DNA of 64,000 bases. Source: RGIG1681 sp045657465 (GTDB lineage: Bacteria > Bacillota > Clostridia > Christensenellales > UBA1242). The position numbers and the translations under genes are program-made. A model generated the notes under the pieces. The model was not told the origin of the DNA. It saw only the letters and a program-made list of their open reading frames with translations, and did no database searches. Positions 11,201 through 26,200 of the stretch are shown here, piece after piece. Location: the NCBI GenBank assembly GCA_045657465.1, contig JAZOTD010000026.1:1-64000 (forward strand). Reading direction: 5' to 3'. Each line of letters begins with the position of its first letter. Position 1 is the first letter of the stretch.

Positions 11201-14200
11201 CACATCAGAAACATAATATAAACTGTTATTATGATTCAATGTTGGTTCTCCTAAAAATTCTGTATAAGATGTGTTTGGAAGTTCAGTGTTTGTGTTTGAA
11301 TTATAAAGTTTTCCATCTTGATAGTAATATTCTTTGCTATCACCATAATAAACTCTAAGTTTATAAACAGACACTGAATATGGTTGAATGTCGAGTTCAC
11401 CGCCACCATAGTTTACAGCAACTGCTGGTTTGCTATAGTTTACGTTGAAGAACAAGCCATCCATGATAGGATAACAAACATTTGTTAAAGAATAATCTGG
11501 AGTTTCTGGATTCTGCAATGAGTAACTTGTGTAGATTTGTCCGTCAATGAAATAATATTCTTTGTCGTTATATCTAAGTGTCACTGCATGTAATCTTCCA
11601 CCAGAAGAAAGAACAGATTTCTTGAAGTAAGCTTTTTCGCCATCACTAATATCACCATTGAAATAGTCACTATCAAATGCGTCTGTAACGGTTATATATT
11701 GACCAGAATTTCCAATTGTTGCATAGTCTCCATAAGAACCACCACCAGAAATATCTACTGAAGTTACGAGTTCATACACTGTTGTGTTTGAAGCATCATA
11801 AATATAGTCAAAAATTGAATATTCTGTTTTCTTTGGAAGTGCGCTTGATTTGTAATAACCAGTAGTTATTCCCATATTGCTAATAGTTGATTTAATTAGC
11901 AATGCATATTGAACGGCATTTCCATAGATGTAGTGGGTAGTTGATGTGTTTTCAAATTTTGTATACTCAATCTTAGATGATTTATCATACTCATTTTTGA
12001 ATCCTTCATTCAAATATAGTTCATTGTTTTCTTCAACAGCTTCAATTTGTGAATAAATAAATTTATCTCTATTTGAGCTATAGTTTTGAGTATATGTTAC
12101 AGAATCACCTTTTTCAACTTTTCCAATAATGTAGTTAAAGTTGGTGTCTGTGGCACTTGAAGATGAAATATGGTTGAATGATGGGTCATATGAATAGTGA
12201 GATGAGTTTCCTGGAGCCAAAATACCTGTAATATAAGAAGCTCCTGCACTAGAAGCATTAACATATGCATCTGCAATATAGAACATTGAAGATGTTGGTT
12301 GAAGTGTCATTTCTAATGGATTTTTGGTTATATTTGAGATTGGTGCAAACCAACTTAAAGCAGGGTTTGTTGAATCTTGTGGGCCAATTAAATATTTTGC
12401 ATAATCATTGTCGTTGTTAATAAATGACACGGCGCCAGTTCCAATCAAATTATATTTGCCGTTAACAAGTGCTCCATAAATATTGTTGTAATCTGCAAGC
12501 ATAGCTGGAACACCAGAAGTCACTTGAATTTGATGGTAATTATCGGTATTTGCATATGAAGGATATAGGTCATATGCCTTCTTTGTATTTTTATAATACC
12601 AAATATTCTTAAATCCATTTTCAAAACCGCTTGCAGCAGAAACAGTTACAGTGTCTCCGAAGCTTACATATGCATATATTGAAAGGGTATCAATATTAGT
12701 TCCATCAGTCTCGATATTAATAACTTCATTAGATTTACCGGTTTTATAAATTTTTAAACCGATTTTAAACATGTCACCGGTGCCATTTCCAAATACACCG
12801 CCACCTTTATTTTCAGCAGCATCACGAGAAAGCAATATATAATATAACTTTTGTGTTTGAATGATAATTTCATTGTTATCAGCAAAAGTGCCTCCTAATG
12901 TCCAGTGGATTACAGAGTTTGCACCAATATCTAATGTTGTTTCTCTTTCAACCTTGTCTTCATTGCTTTGCAAACCATTTGCACAATAAACATCTTTAAA
13001 GTCTAAGCTATAATTTGCAAAATCTGCAACTTCATAAGTTTCTCTAGTTGATGATGTTCCTGAATACTGATATTTCTTAACAAAGTTCAATAACTTGACA
13101 GTAAATATTGCATTGTTATGAATCAAATCTTCAGCATATATCAGTTTTATGGTGTATTTTCCTATGGTATCATTGCTTTCACTCAAATATGAAACTGTGA
13201 AATTGTCTGCACCATTTGTAAATGTCATCATTTTGATATCATTTGTAGATGTGTGCTTGATAGATGTTAAGTTAGGTGTATAAACCTTTTCATTCATCTT
13301 AATTTCAATTGCAATTTCAGGAGATTCAACACCACCAGCTGTATCTTCTTTGAAGTCAAAGCTTAATGAAGTTGATTTAACACTTTCTTTTGCTTCACAG
13401 TGCAAAATGAGCATACCTTTCTTTTCTGAACCATCAGGATATTGATATGACGCATTTAAGCATGATGTGTATTCACCATAACTCATTGTAATTGCTGAGT
13501 TTAATGAACCATAATCAAGTGAATTTAAGGTTTTAATGACGTTATCTGCATCATGATAATAATATCTTTCAAATGATAAATATGATGATTTGAAATAAAT
13601 GGTTAGTGGAGCAGAGAAGTAATATTCAATTTCAATATAATATACACCTGTCTCACCTGAGTGACCAACTCTGTAAACTGTGTTGTCTAAATTGGTATCA
13701 ATGCCAGTTGGTCTCTTAATGTTGTAATTGTGATCTGCTTCAACATATGGGTTTCCAACTTGAATTGAATCTTTAACAAAATCAAATTCTTTAACTGTTG
13801 ACATCAACTTACTTTGTTTTAATTCTGGTTTGTATTCACCATTTTCATAATATGATGGGTGAACATAAACTCTAATGGTTCCTTTTGTTTTGAAGTTATA
13901 GATGATGTTGTAATTTTGAGTACCTTCAGTGAATTGCAATACGTTTCCAATGTATACATTATCTGGGGTGGTTGTTTTTAAATAACCACTAAGTTTATTG
14001 GTGCTCACACCATCTGTGCTATATGTGTAGAAACCATCAATAAAGTCATTGTTTCCAAATGTTTCACTAAACTTAATACCAGATTTTTCAACTTGTGGGT
14101 CAATAAATAAGGTTGTTCCTTTTTCACCAGCATTATCTAAAATCTGTGTTTTGATATAGGCATAAAGTTTAGCGTTGTTGGTGTATGAACCAATAAAGTG

Positions 14201-17200
14201 AGGTGTTCCATCTAGTTCATTTGTTGAAATATAGTCATTAACATATCCAATTGGGTAATAAAGCTTTAAGTTATATTCTTCGCAGTCTGCAACACTATCA
14301 TTTTTAGTGATTGTGATGTTAAGAAGATAGAGATCATCTTCTTCCATTGTAACAGCAAAGCCACTCTTACTTTCTAACGATTTTGGATATGTGAAATGAA
14401 TTGTGGTATAGAATTTTGAACCAAAACTATCTGAAACAGAAACTTTTGGATCAAGAACAAATTTATCTAAACCAGTATCAGGATCTGCAGTTATGATTAA
14501 ACCTTCATATGCTTGGTTAGCAACATTATAATTAAATTCATATGATGCAGTTCCGCCATCAATTGCATAAACAACTTTAATTTTTCTAACATACTTTCCA
14601 GTAGCAGATGAATATGGTTTTGTCACATTTGCAATTGGATCGTCACCAAAGTTATTGTTTGGTTTTGAACTTTCGAGATCATCTGGCAAAATTTCAGTTG
14701 CATTGTTTCTATCAACATATGCATCATCAACATTGATTTCTGCATCTTTGAATTGAGCACACACTGTTACTGATTCAGTAACAATGAATGAGAATGAATA
14801 TCCAACATCACTAACTTTGTAGAATGTTGATGTTTCACTATCATAGTTAACTCTAAATCCAATGAAACTTTCGTTTTGATATTCTTTTGCCAAAGTCACA
14901 GTTATATATGTGTATCTTGGATAATATCTGTTAATCATATTTGAAGAAAGTTGAATCTTTTCTTCAGTATGAGTAACGCCTTCTTTGTCAACATAATTTA
15001 CAACAAAGTAGTTTTGTGTTTTTGAAACAATTTGAAGCTCTGTTGTTGAAACTTGTTTTGAATATACATAGAGTGTGTATTCATCTTCAGTGATTTGATA
15101 AACCGAATCAGTTGATCCAACAAGATTAGAGAGTGGGGTAGTTCCATTTTTGATGTTTTCAACATAATACTTTTGAGTTGTAGTTTCATTTATTTGTTTA
15201 ATTATAAACTGTCTATTTGAATCGTCTATGTCAATCTTAAATGAGTTAAGGGTTGTATAGACACGTGAATCGACCACATTTTCAGTTGGATAATAAACAT
15301 AATATGCTTTGCCATTTACATAAAGTGTGTTTATGGTATTAGCAAAGTATTGATTGTGTATCTGATTGTTTTGACTAATGTTGTTTGTTGCAACAATAAT
15401 CGATGAAGCAGCGTTAAACTTTTGAACAATTGTTTCACCGTTTGCTGTTTTAGAAGTGTTTTCAGCTAAAACAGAAATTCTAAATGTGTTGTAGTGATTT
15501 TGAATTTGAACATCAACTTCATCTAAATTGTTTCCAACATCAACATTTTGAATAAATTTGTTGTTATCAATATAAATCTTTGAATATCTAATGTAAGCAT
15601 CTGCTTGTTCTGCAACATTGCTTGAAATTCTAAATCTATCTCTATAACCACTTGATTCAGAATCATAAAGTTTGAATTCTTGACTAATTAATGAATTAAA
15701 TTCAAACACATCTTCACGAACTTCACCGGTATCTTCATCAACCGCATCACCTCTAAACAAGAATGTGTTTTCGGCATTGATTGTTACACTAGTGAATGCA
15801 CTATATACTGTTGCATTAATTTCAATGCTTGATGTTGCACTGTTTGCTTTGAGCGGAAGCATATTTGTTGCAGCACCTGATTGAATGTAACCATATGCGT
15901 TGTGGAGCTTACCTTCAAGTGAAATAGAAGAAAGTTCTGTGTATTCAATTGTGATTGTTCGATATTCTACAAATCTACCAACATTTACGCCTTTTAGATT
16001 TTCAGTGCTACCAAATGTGTAAGACGACAAGATATTTACACCTTTAGTAACTTCTTGCCACCAACCAGTAAACACATATTTTTTCTTTGTAATTTTATCT
16101 ACAAAGATTCTATAACCATTGTCAATCAAGCTTTGATAGTTGTCATAAAGTTCACTATTGAAATATTCATAGTCATAGCTTTGAGGTTCGCTATCACCAT
16201 AACTGTAAACTTCAACTGAAATTGAAGATTCAAGAGTTGGAGTTGCAGGAGATGTTGTGTATTTAGAAACAAATTGCAACTTTTGTCCTACTTCTTCAAT
16301 TGCATATAATGAGAAGTATTGGTCATCTGAAACAAGATTTGTTGAAGCAGAAATTGATTCATTGAACAAATACCAACCATTGAAGTAATAGAATGTTTCT
16401 GATGAAACTTGAATGCTTGCATTTTCAACACCAAATCTAAGCAATGTTCCATATGGAACAGTGATTGTGAAGATTAAGTTTTCTTTGTTTGCTTGAATGT
16501 TGATATCAGTGATACTTGTTGAGCTTTCAAAGTAGTCATCACCAAGCACATAAGATGCGTTGATTGAGTTGTAGATATTGCTAATAGTTCCAGTAATGAG
16601 CAGTTCTTTCAACAATTTTTGGTCTGTGCCGATTGAACCAATATAGTCTTTAGATTCTTGACCATTTACTGCGATTCTATATTCAATAGAAACATTTTTA
16701 GCAAATTTAGCTTCAACAACAACATCTTCATTAAATTCAGACAAGTCAACGATTAATGACAAGTTGTTGTATGAGTTGTCAATATAATCACCATTTACAT
16801 AAAGACCAATGAATGTGTAGTTTTCTTTTGGTTTTAATGTGATGTAGAGAAGTGGGAATGTTTCTGAATAAACATGTGTTTCAGGTGAAATAGAACCACC
16901 ATGTGTTCTAATAGAAGTTAGGCTATAAACAATTTCGCCTCCACATGTTTCATCTTTGTCAGCTCCATAACTTCCATCACTTTCAACAGTAGAAACCACA
17001 TAACTGATTGTGTAACCACCATTGATGATAGTGAGAATATCAAAGTCACTTTCAACAACATATCTGTAACCAGCTTTGTTGATTGATTGAATTGTAAGTT
17101 TGTTTGTTGAATAAAGATTGTTTTCAGCTCTAAAGATTACAACGCTGTTTGAAATGAGATATTCAACATCATCAGCAATTGTTTCTTCTGCAAATGAAAT

Positions 17201-20200
17201 GCTTGTGTAGAGCTGTTTTTCAAGAACATAATAAATTTTGTTTTGATAAATAACATATGAACCATTCATAATTGTTGGGTTTGCAGCACTTGCGCCGGCA
17301 GCAGCAACAATTGAAACAGTTGTGATATTAACTTCGTATGAATAGATCATGTCGTCAATTGTTTCAATTGGAACATCAACAAATTCATATGAGTTGTTAA
17401 AGTCTAATGATGAAGCCGAAATTTCAGTTTCAACACCACTAACCAAAATTTTAACTTTTCCAAACTTATCTGTGTTGAAATAAACAAGTTTTCCATCGGC
17501 AATGCTATATGCAACTGAATTGTAAAGCTTGTTGTTGTTTAAGTAGTAATATTCAGCATTGTAATATACATATTCGATGTTGTTGATGTTATATCTATTA
17601 CCGATAGTGTTTGTAAGTCTATCTTTTTGATCGAATTCGTATGGATTGTTTATTCCATCATAATTATCTGTTCTTGATGAACCATCTGCAAGGGTGTCTG
17701 AAATTGTATAATAATGTCCTGACCAAGCGTATAGAACTGTGTCATTAACAAATGTGTCAACAGGAACATTAAACACGATTTCTTCTGTCTTGTATGGTCT
17801 TTCACCTTCATTAACTGCAGCGTTCTTCTCTTCAGTAACAACGCCAAGTCTGTTATCAGTAGGTGAGTTAAATGTGTAATAGTATCTATAGTTAAGATAT
17901 GTTGAAATATATCCCGAATCAGTTTCTGGAAGAGCGATCTTGATTGGCATAATTCTAACAAATCTTGCAACTAGCACGGTTACTTTTGGCAACATAGAGT
18001 CAAAGAAGTTGTTTGACACCAAGATATAAGTTGCAGGTCTGTTTGCGTCTGTAATAACTTGCCACCAACCAGTGAACAAATATTGAGCTCCATTATGAGT
18101 ATAAACTTGAATAGAGTTGTCTTTGTCTTCTGGATTGATATCTTGCATGTTGTCAGGGTTGTTAAGAATTGTTGAAACAGTTAAACCGTCTGACTTGTTA
18201 TCAGAAATGCTATCAATAACTTCAATATTGTCTTTGTCTGTAGGAACTGATGGACCACCTTGATCTTGACTATATTTCGCATCAATATCTAATGAAGAAC
18301 CATAATAATCATTTGTTGCATAGAATGACAAAGTATCATTATAGCTAATTGCTGATGGAGCAAGTTCATATTGACCATGTCTATACAAATACCATCCATT
18401 GAAATAGAAGTTGAAGGTTTCTTTGTCAAGACCATCACCAATTGAAGATGTTGGAGCTTTTTGAGCTACTGCAAGGTCAATCTTTGTTCCATAAGCAACT
18501 GTAAATTTCATAAACAAAATGTCTGCATCTACTTTATAGAGTGTATTTCCTTCAGTAGCAACATATTCTGTTCCATTAAATTCCCAGTTATCTGTATCGC
18601 TTTGATAACCGCTGTTTTGATATTCAATATATTCAGTGTTTGAAAGGCTATATTCAGCTGTTTCATCAAAAATTTCACCTTTCTTTACTTTAATATATTT
18701 TTTATCCCAAATGCTAACATTTGGAGTTGTTGAGTTTCCTAATTGGTCAACACTATACAAAATATCACTCTTGTAAATAGTTGAAAGGGTGATGCTCACA
18801 TTAAACGTACTTTGTAATGATTCTTTAATTCCATAAGCAGATTCAAGAGATTCTCTCAATGAAATATTGTTCACACTCATACGAATTGTAAAGTCAACAA
18901 GTTTTGCAAATCTTGCTTCGATTGTGACATCTTTAATTTCTTTTCCAGACAAGATATAGAATTGTTCCATATCCAAAACTATTTCATCAGTATAGTTGTA
19001 AGTGTCGCCACTATCAATGCTTATTCCAGCATTTGAATCACCAACATAAATGCCATCTAAGAATAATCCAGTGAATGAATATCCTTCTTTTGGAGTGCAA
19101 ACGATAGAAAGCATATTGTATGTTGGAGAGAAGAATGTTCCATCGCTTTCATTTTCATTAAATCCTTTTTGATAAGACTTAATTTCAACAGTTCCACCAA
19201 TAGGACGTTCTGCTCTGTTTGAAATATTTGACAATTCGCTGTCATAATCATCAATTGTAGAAACGATTTTGTTTACTTGATAAACTTTTTCATAAATTGC
19301 AGTTATATAAATTTTAACAACAATTTCACCTTCACTAATTGGGATATATCCCATAGCAGTGTTACCTGAAATGCTTGAAACATCTTCAGCAACACCGGTT
19401 TCAGTTGTGTATATATATCTATATTGCAATTTTTCTTGTTCAGTTTTTGTTGAATCATTAATAACAGGGGCATTAAGATTCACATTCATAATAAGTTTTG
19501 TATATTTAAAACCAGTGATGCGATATCCAACTAAATGTCCGCCAGTAACAAGCAGATTTGAACCACTAAGTGCATAAATTGCTCGGTTTGGATCATTTTC
19601 TGTCATTAAATATGATTCGACATTGTTTGAAATTTTGTATTTTTTGTATTTTGAATTATCAGCAACGTTTTCTGGTTTTTTAGCATTAACTAAAGCGTTA
19701 AACTTAACCACATCATCAACTATATAATGTTCATTTCCAGCACCGTTTTCAGCTTTGGTTGAGAATGCAGTTTCTTCAGTTGTGATGCCAAGCAAGTTTC
19801 CGCTAAATGTAGATGAAACCAAAATTTTGCCTTCTTCATAACTGTCAAGTGGAGAAGTTGTGTAATGTACTTCTGTGTAATGACCATATGAAGCGGTAAA
19901 TCTAAAGTTATCAGATGACATGTATGCATATTTGAATGGCACACCAGCAACCAAGATTGTTCCGTTGAAGTTTTCAAGGTCACCAGTCTTTGACATTTGA
20001 TATCTTTGACCAGAATATTCAAAGTAATAATATTGTCCGTTATAGTCAATTGGCATAATTGCATTAATAACTTTATTGTCGCTGTTGTGACTATAAATCA
20101 CGATGAAACCATTGCTTTCTTTGATTTCATTTGCATACTCTCTAACAAGAGGTAAGTTGATTGTAGGATTTGTTGAGTATAAATATCCATTTAAATACCA

Positions 20201-23200
20201 TCCATAGAACACAAGGTTTGTGCTATCAAAAGCAGCTCCTGAATTCACATCATCAACAAGATTTGTCTTTAATGTTTGATAAGTATAAATACGACTGTTG
20301 TCTGATGGGTTGTGGATAGGATAGGTAAGTTGCAATGAATTTGAACTATGATATGTCTTTGTTGTTGTTGCACCATCGGTGTCTGTATATGGATTATAAG
20401 AATAATCATAATATGACAAATAGTGAATATCTCTCAAGTTGACTTTGTTTTTAGCATAGTCTGTTGAAAGATAAACGTTTACGAATGGAAGCAAGTCTTC
20501 TGTTGAATCTCCATTGATTGAATCATCAAATGCGTTTCCATTGATTGTTTTTTCAACTTCAATTGTAAATGCACAGAAGTATGACAAGTTCATATACAAT
20601 GCTTTCTTTCCAGACAATTTGTCACCACTTGTATCAATATAGAAACATCCGTCATAATATTGACCAAGGTTAGCAACTACGGTTGTGTCTTCTTGGAAAC
20701 CACTTGTGATGTTGAATATACTTTCTTTAACTGAAGGCATATATCTATTTTCAACTTGTGGCGCAAGATATGGATAAACATATACTTTTGAATCTTTTTG
20801 AATTGTTACCTGACCACCACTTTCATCTAAAAGTGTGCTGAGATAAACTCTTCTTTCATTTCCACCAGAGTTTGTGAAAATAATGAGTGCATCAAAATAA
20901 TCTTTGAATATTTCAGATGTTGCGTTGTTGTTTGCAAAGTTTTCATCATCGATGTGAACGTCAATTTTTGTATTGAATGTGAATGTTACAACTTCAGCAA
21001 ATTTTGCATAAATAACAAGCACGTTGTTATCATCAGCATTGTCTGTCATAACGTTGGTGATGGTGATTGATGAAGTTGCTTTATCAGAAATAATTTCTTC
21101 AATCAAAACTTCATAGGTTGTTACTTGTTTGCCTGAACCATCATCTTTCGTAATTGTTGCCAAACTACAATTAACTGAAATTTCTTCACCTCTTGCAGTA
21201 AACAACTTTCCAGCTTTTGTTTGATCAGCAGCATATCCCTTTGGATAGTAATAACAATCTTCACCACTATATCTAATTTTGTATGCACCAGCTTCATACG
21301 TTGCTTTGTATCTCTTGTTGAAATAATAATATACAAACGCATAGTCAGTGCTGTCTACAGTTTGAATTTTGTAGTTAATTGATGAACCAGCATTGATTGA
21401 GGTTTTGTCTGAGTGATAAATGTCATTTGTAATTGTGTGTTGCACAGCTCCTTCTGGAGAAGTGTAATCAGCAAGAAGATATTCATTCGCACCAATAAGC
21501 ATTGTGTCACTAAAGATCTTATCATAAGGGTAAACACCACCAACAAGTGAAAGACCATCGATTTGGGTTTGAATTGTCATTGATGTTGAGAATCTAACTT
21601 CTAATGAAAGATCTGAAGTTACACCAGCGAGAAGTGGTTGTGTGTCTTTATAGTTAAATCTATAAATCTTATATAGCTGACCACCAATGCTAACATTGAC
21701 CTTCCAAGGTGTAAGCATGTGTGAATTTATCACTGAATCAATCAATGATTGTCCATTTTTGTAGAAACCAATAAGCGATGTTGCAGGTTCTGCAAAGAAG
21801 TAAACATAGAATGATTCATTCAATGCATATGATGTTGACATGTATTCTTTTGATTTTAATGTGTAGTTAAAGAATTGATTACGTTGTTCTGCTGTCATTG
21901 TACTCAATGAGTTTACATAAGCATCTGTCATGTAATCATTGTCTTCATCAACAACAATTGTGTATGCATTGTCTGTATATAATTGAGCTATAGCAGATTC
22001 TGACATAGAAGACATCAAATATTGCTTCATTGTCACAACATAAGCATTTGAGAAGTTGTATGTGAACACATATTTTTCTTGATAGTTTTTGATTGCAACG
22101 GTGTAATTCTTTAGATTTGCTGGTAGCGTTGCACCGTTAACCGTAACACCTGTTTTTGCAATGTTTGTTTCTGCACCAGTGCCAGGTTTATATTTTGCAA
22201 TTTCAATAATTGAACCTGCGCTTGCAACTGGATATATTGTCACATCTGAACCAATGATTACGTAGTTGAAACTGTCGTCATTAGAAATATGGTCTTGATC
22301 AGCTGAAGTAGGGAGTTTCATGTGGCTTCCTGCAACTCCAAGTGATGATGCATTCAACTTTTTCAAATCTTCATTTGCAAGCAATGCAGTATTTGAAACA
22401 ACTGCTTCATATGAACCGCCTGCATTTACATTAATGTCGAGTATTTGAATTTCAACAAAAATCGCTGTTACTTTTCCTGCCAATTCATCATTGCCAAAAT
22501 TAATTACTGGGCTTGTAGAAATGTCTTCGCCAAATTTAAATCCAACAAACTTGAAATATCTGCCTTTATATTCAACAATTGAATAATCTTCGCCTCTGCC
22601 AGTAGAAATTGAAATTACCAAGTTGCTTGTTGGAGAAGGTTCACTATCGCCTTCACCAAATTTTCCAAACTTGTATTTGATGTAATAACCATTTTCAATG
22701 TTGTCTACATCTGCAAAATCTTCTATTGAATCTAAGTTATAATAGAGCACACCATTTGATGAAGATGATGTGTCTGATGTTTCTGAACCAGCGCCATAAT
22801 ATGGAGCGTTGTAATTTAACACCATTGGAACAACTGGTATATCACTAACTTCAACTGCTGAAATTGCAGGTGAGTTGCTTTGATTGATTGTATAGAATTT
22901 TTGACCAACTTCTAATATTGTTGGAGATTTTGATACAGCTTGCAACAAAATGATGTGGTTGTTTTGTCCAAGTTGGGCATCTTCGTTTATTGTGGCATTG
23001 CTTATTTTTATAGTTTCTTTGTTTTCAGGGTTAAATGATTCATCGAACAAATAGAAATATATTATTCTTTCATCATAAAACTTTCCAATATAATCGTCGC
23101 CAGCAAAGAACCAAGCTTTATTTTTTGAAGCATCTGTTGTATACACATTTGGAGAACCGGTAGAAGAACTTGTTCCATTGGTTACCCATTGAGAATATTC

Positions 23201-26200
23201 ATTTTTAATTTCTTCAGTTTCAAATTCAATACCAGCAATTAAAGAATGGGTTGGTTGAATAAAGTTTCCTGCACTATCTTCATAACCATTATATTTCTTA
23301 TAATCGAAATATCCAGTAATGGTGAGTCCGTTACCTTTCCAAACAACAGAAATAGGGTTGTTTGCGCTATCTTTGCCTGTTATATTGTCACCATAATGAA
23401 TAGTAGATCCGGTAGCACCAGTGATATACATTATATTTTCTTTGCTACCTGCCATGTCAGCATTGTCATAAGAATATAAATAGAAGTCTTTTTTAGCTTC
23501 GCCATCACTTATAAATGAATCAATAGTGAATTGTGTGAGAACAACAAATTCAGTTTCAATTGAAATATCACATTTGAGCAGAGCAGTTTTCTCTTTTACA
23601 CTATCAGTTGTGTTCAAATCTACCATATATGAAGCCAATGGATATTGAATATATGACACATTAGTTAAACTCAAATCATCAAACTTAACTTCTTGATATT
23701 TGTCATCTCCAGCATAAGTGATAAATTTGATTGGGTGAGTGCCGGTATCATAACGATTAGATGTGTCTGATGATATGACATCTCCAAATTTATTTGAACC
23801 ATTTGCTGATAGATATGAAAGTTTATAAGTGTCTGCAATTCTGTATCCACCAATTGGAGCAACCATAACTGTTGGTGATGATGAGAAATAATACCAACCA
23901 CTAATTGTAATTGTTCCAGTATCTTCATCACGAGTTGTCACAACTTCATTTCCAGTTGAATCGATTGTTGATTCAAATTCAACATTTACTTCACTTGGGT
24001 TATATGTGAATGAAAGGTTAGTGATTGCTGTGAAGATTGCAACAATGTTTGTATCTGTTGTAGCTGTGGTGATAAATGGTTTTACAAATTCTGTTGTAAT
24101 ACATTCCATTTCAGACCAAAGTCTTGTGTCTCTGTCAAAGGTTTGACTATACCAGCCAGCAAATGTGTAAGCCTTCACAATGTATGGACTGATATCTGCA
24201 AATTTTGTGTGAGTAGCTGGATTGAATGCCATTTTTGCAATATAAACAGTTTTATAATCTTCTTCATAAACCCAAACTTCATCCGTATCGTTTACTTTAC
24301 AAACAACATATTTGCCATTTTCAATTTCTATATATTCTTTTGTTCCATTATAGTCGGTTGAATTTGTGAGTTTTGTAACTCTTTCTGTATATTTATTTTC
24401 ATTTGAAGTAAACGAAACAGCAGAGTTTTGATAATAAGTTCTTAAACCACCCCACAAAATAATTGAATATTCTGCAAATGACATGTTTCCATATGAACAA
24501 TAGTTTGGTCTATTGGCAGTTGAACCTTCTGCATAAAGCATATTGTCAGACAAGTGTTGATAACCAGAATTAAATTTTTGATAAGTTGCATAACCATCAA
24601 CATATCTAAATTCATTTTCAGTTGTCTTTTTTGCACCGCCAATATAAGTGAGTTCACCCAAACTTGATGACACACCACCTGCAGTGTAGATTTGGTTGTC
24701 AAGAATATAATATGGGTTTTCTGTAAAGTTCTTATCAGTTGTAGAGAAGAATTGATCGGTGTATTTTGAATCAGTGTCATCAATGGTGTCAATAATTGAT
24801 GTTGAAACGCTAACTGTATAAATTGTTATACTTGAAAGGTTTACATAGTTAACTCTGCCACTGATGAATGGTCCATAAATGTATATTTCACTAGGAGATT
24901 TTACATATAATGCAGTGCCAGAAATATTAACATCTCCAGAAGCTTCATTTCCAACGTCTGCAATTGAATTTTGTTCAATGTTGCTAACAACTGTGTAGAA
25001 AATTTCACTAATTAAATCAAGTTCATTTTCTGTTGAATTTTTATATGAAGAATATTCTCCAGATGTTCCAATAGGTGAAATTTTGTAATAGCTTTCAGAC
25101 TCAAGAGCAAATGCAAGATTAATTGCATTTTCAACATTGCTCGCTGCATACAAAATTTGATTTACTTTTGAAATAAAATCAGAAAGTCTTGTAAATGATT
25201 GATATTGCAAATCTAAAATCAAAGTTTTTGTGTAATCAGTAAGCACTTGGAAGAGTGTTGGTGTTTTTGTTATTTCCAAAACTTCTTGTGACGCAAGAGC
25301 TTGTGTGATTTCATTCACTTTTAAATTCAAAATAGAATTTTGAGTCTTGCTATAGATAAAGTTTTGTGTAACAAATATTTCACCAGAAACAGTCATATAA
25401 TAGTTTATTGTGTCAACACTGGTTGTACTGATTGACACAGTTTTTGCACTAAACTTGCCAAGAATTTGATTGATTAAATTTGGCAATTCTCTCATTGCGG
25501 TTGCAAAGTTAAGATTTGCTGAGTTTGATTCTTGAGCATAACACAAATTGTTAAACACAAATATAAATGCTTTTCTAATTGTGTCTAAATAGTTGAGTTG
25601 TGCATCACTTCCACTAAGTTTAACATTGATATAATCTGAGAAATTAAACGTTTTTGTTCCTATACTAATTGGAGCCGTCCAATTATAAGTGGTTACAGGT
25701 GGAGATCCACTGGTTGTGGTTGTATAGAAGTTGTCTTTTGTTACACCATTAAAAGCACCTTCTTTTGCAAGCCAATAGAAGAGTGATTCTGCCATATATT
25801 TTGAGAAACTGATTGCTTTCGCATATTTATATGACACGTTTTCGGCAAAAGCCATTTTTAATTTAAGTGATTTACTATTGAAAGTAAATGTCATATAGTT
25901 ATCTTCAGCCAAGTTATATCTGTCACCGCCAGAGGTTGTAACAAATAGGTCGAAGAATGAATCATAATAACCAATTCCATAACCTGTCAAAACGTCAGAT
26001 GTGATGTTTTTAGCTTTTTCTGGGTGCAACACATATTCAGGGTTTTCATTTCCTGCAGTGGTTGTCACACCATCAGTTTGTTCCATTGATCTGTCAAGTG
26101 TTACCTTGAGCAAATAATATAAATATTCAACATCTTCAGTTTGTCCTTCATTGATTGCTGCAATGTTAGGTTCAATCAAGAAGTTGAGCACGTATCTTGA

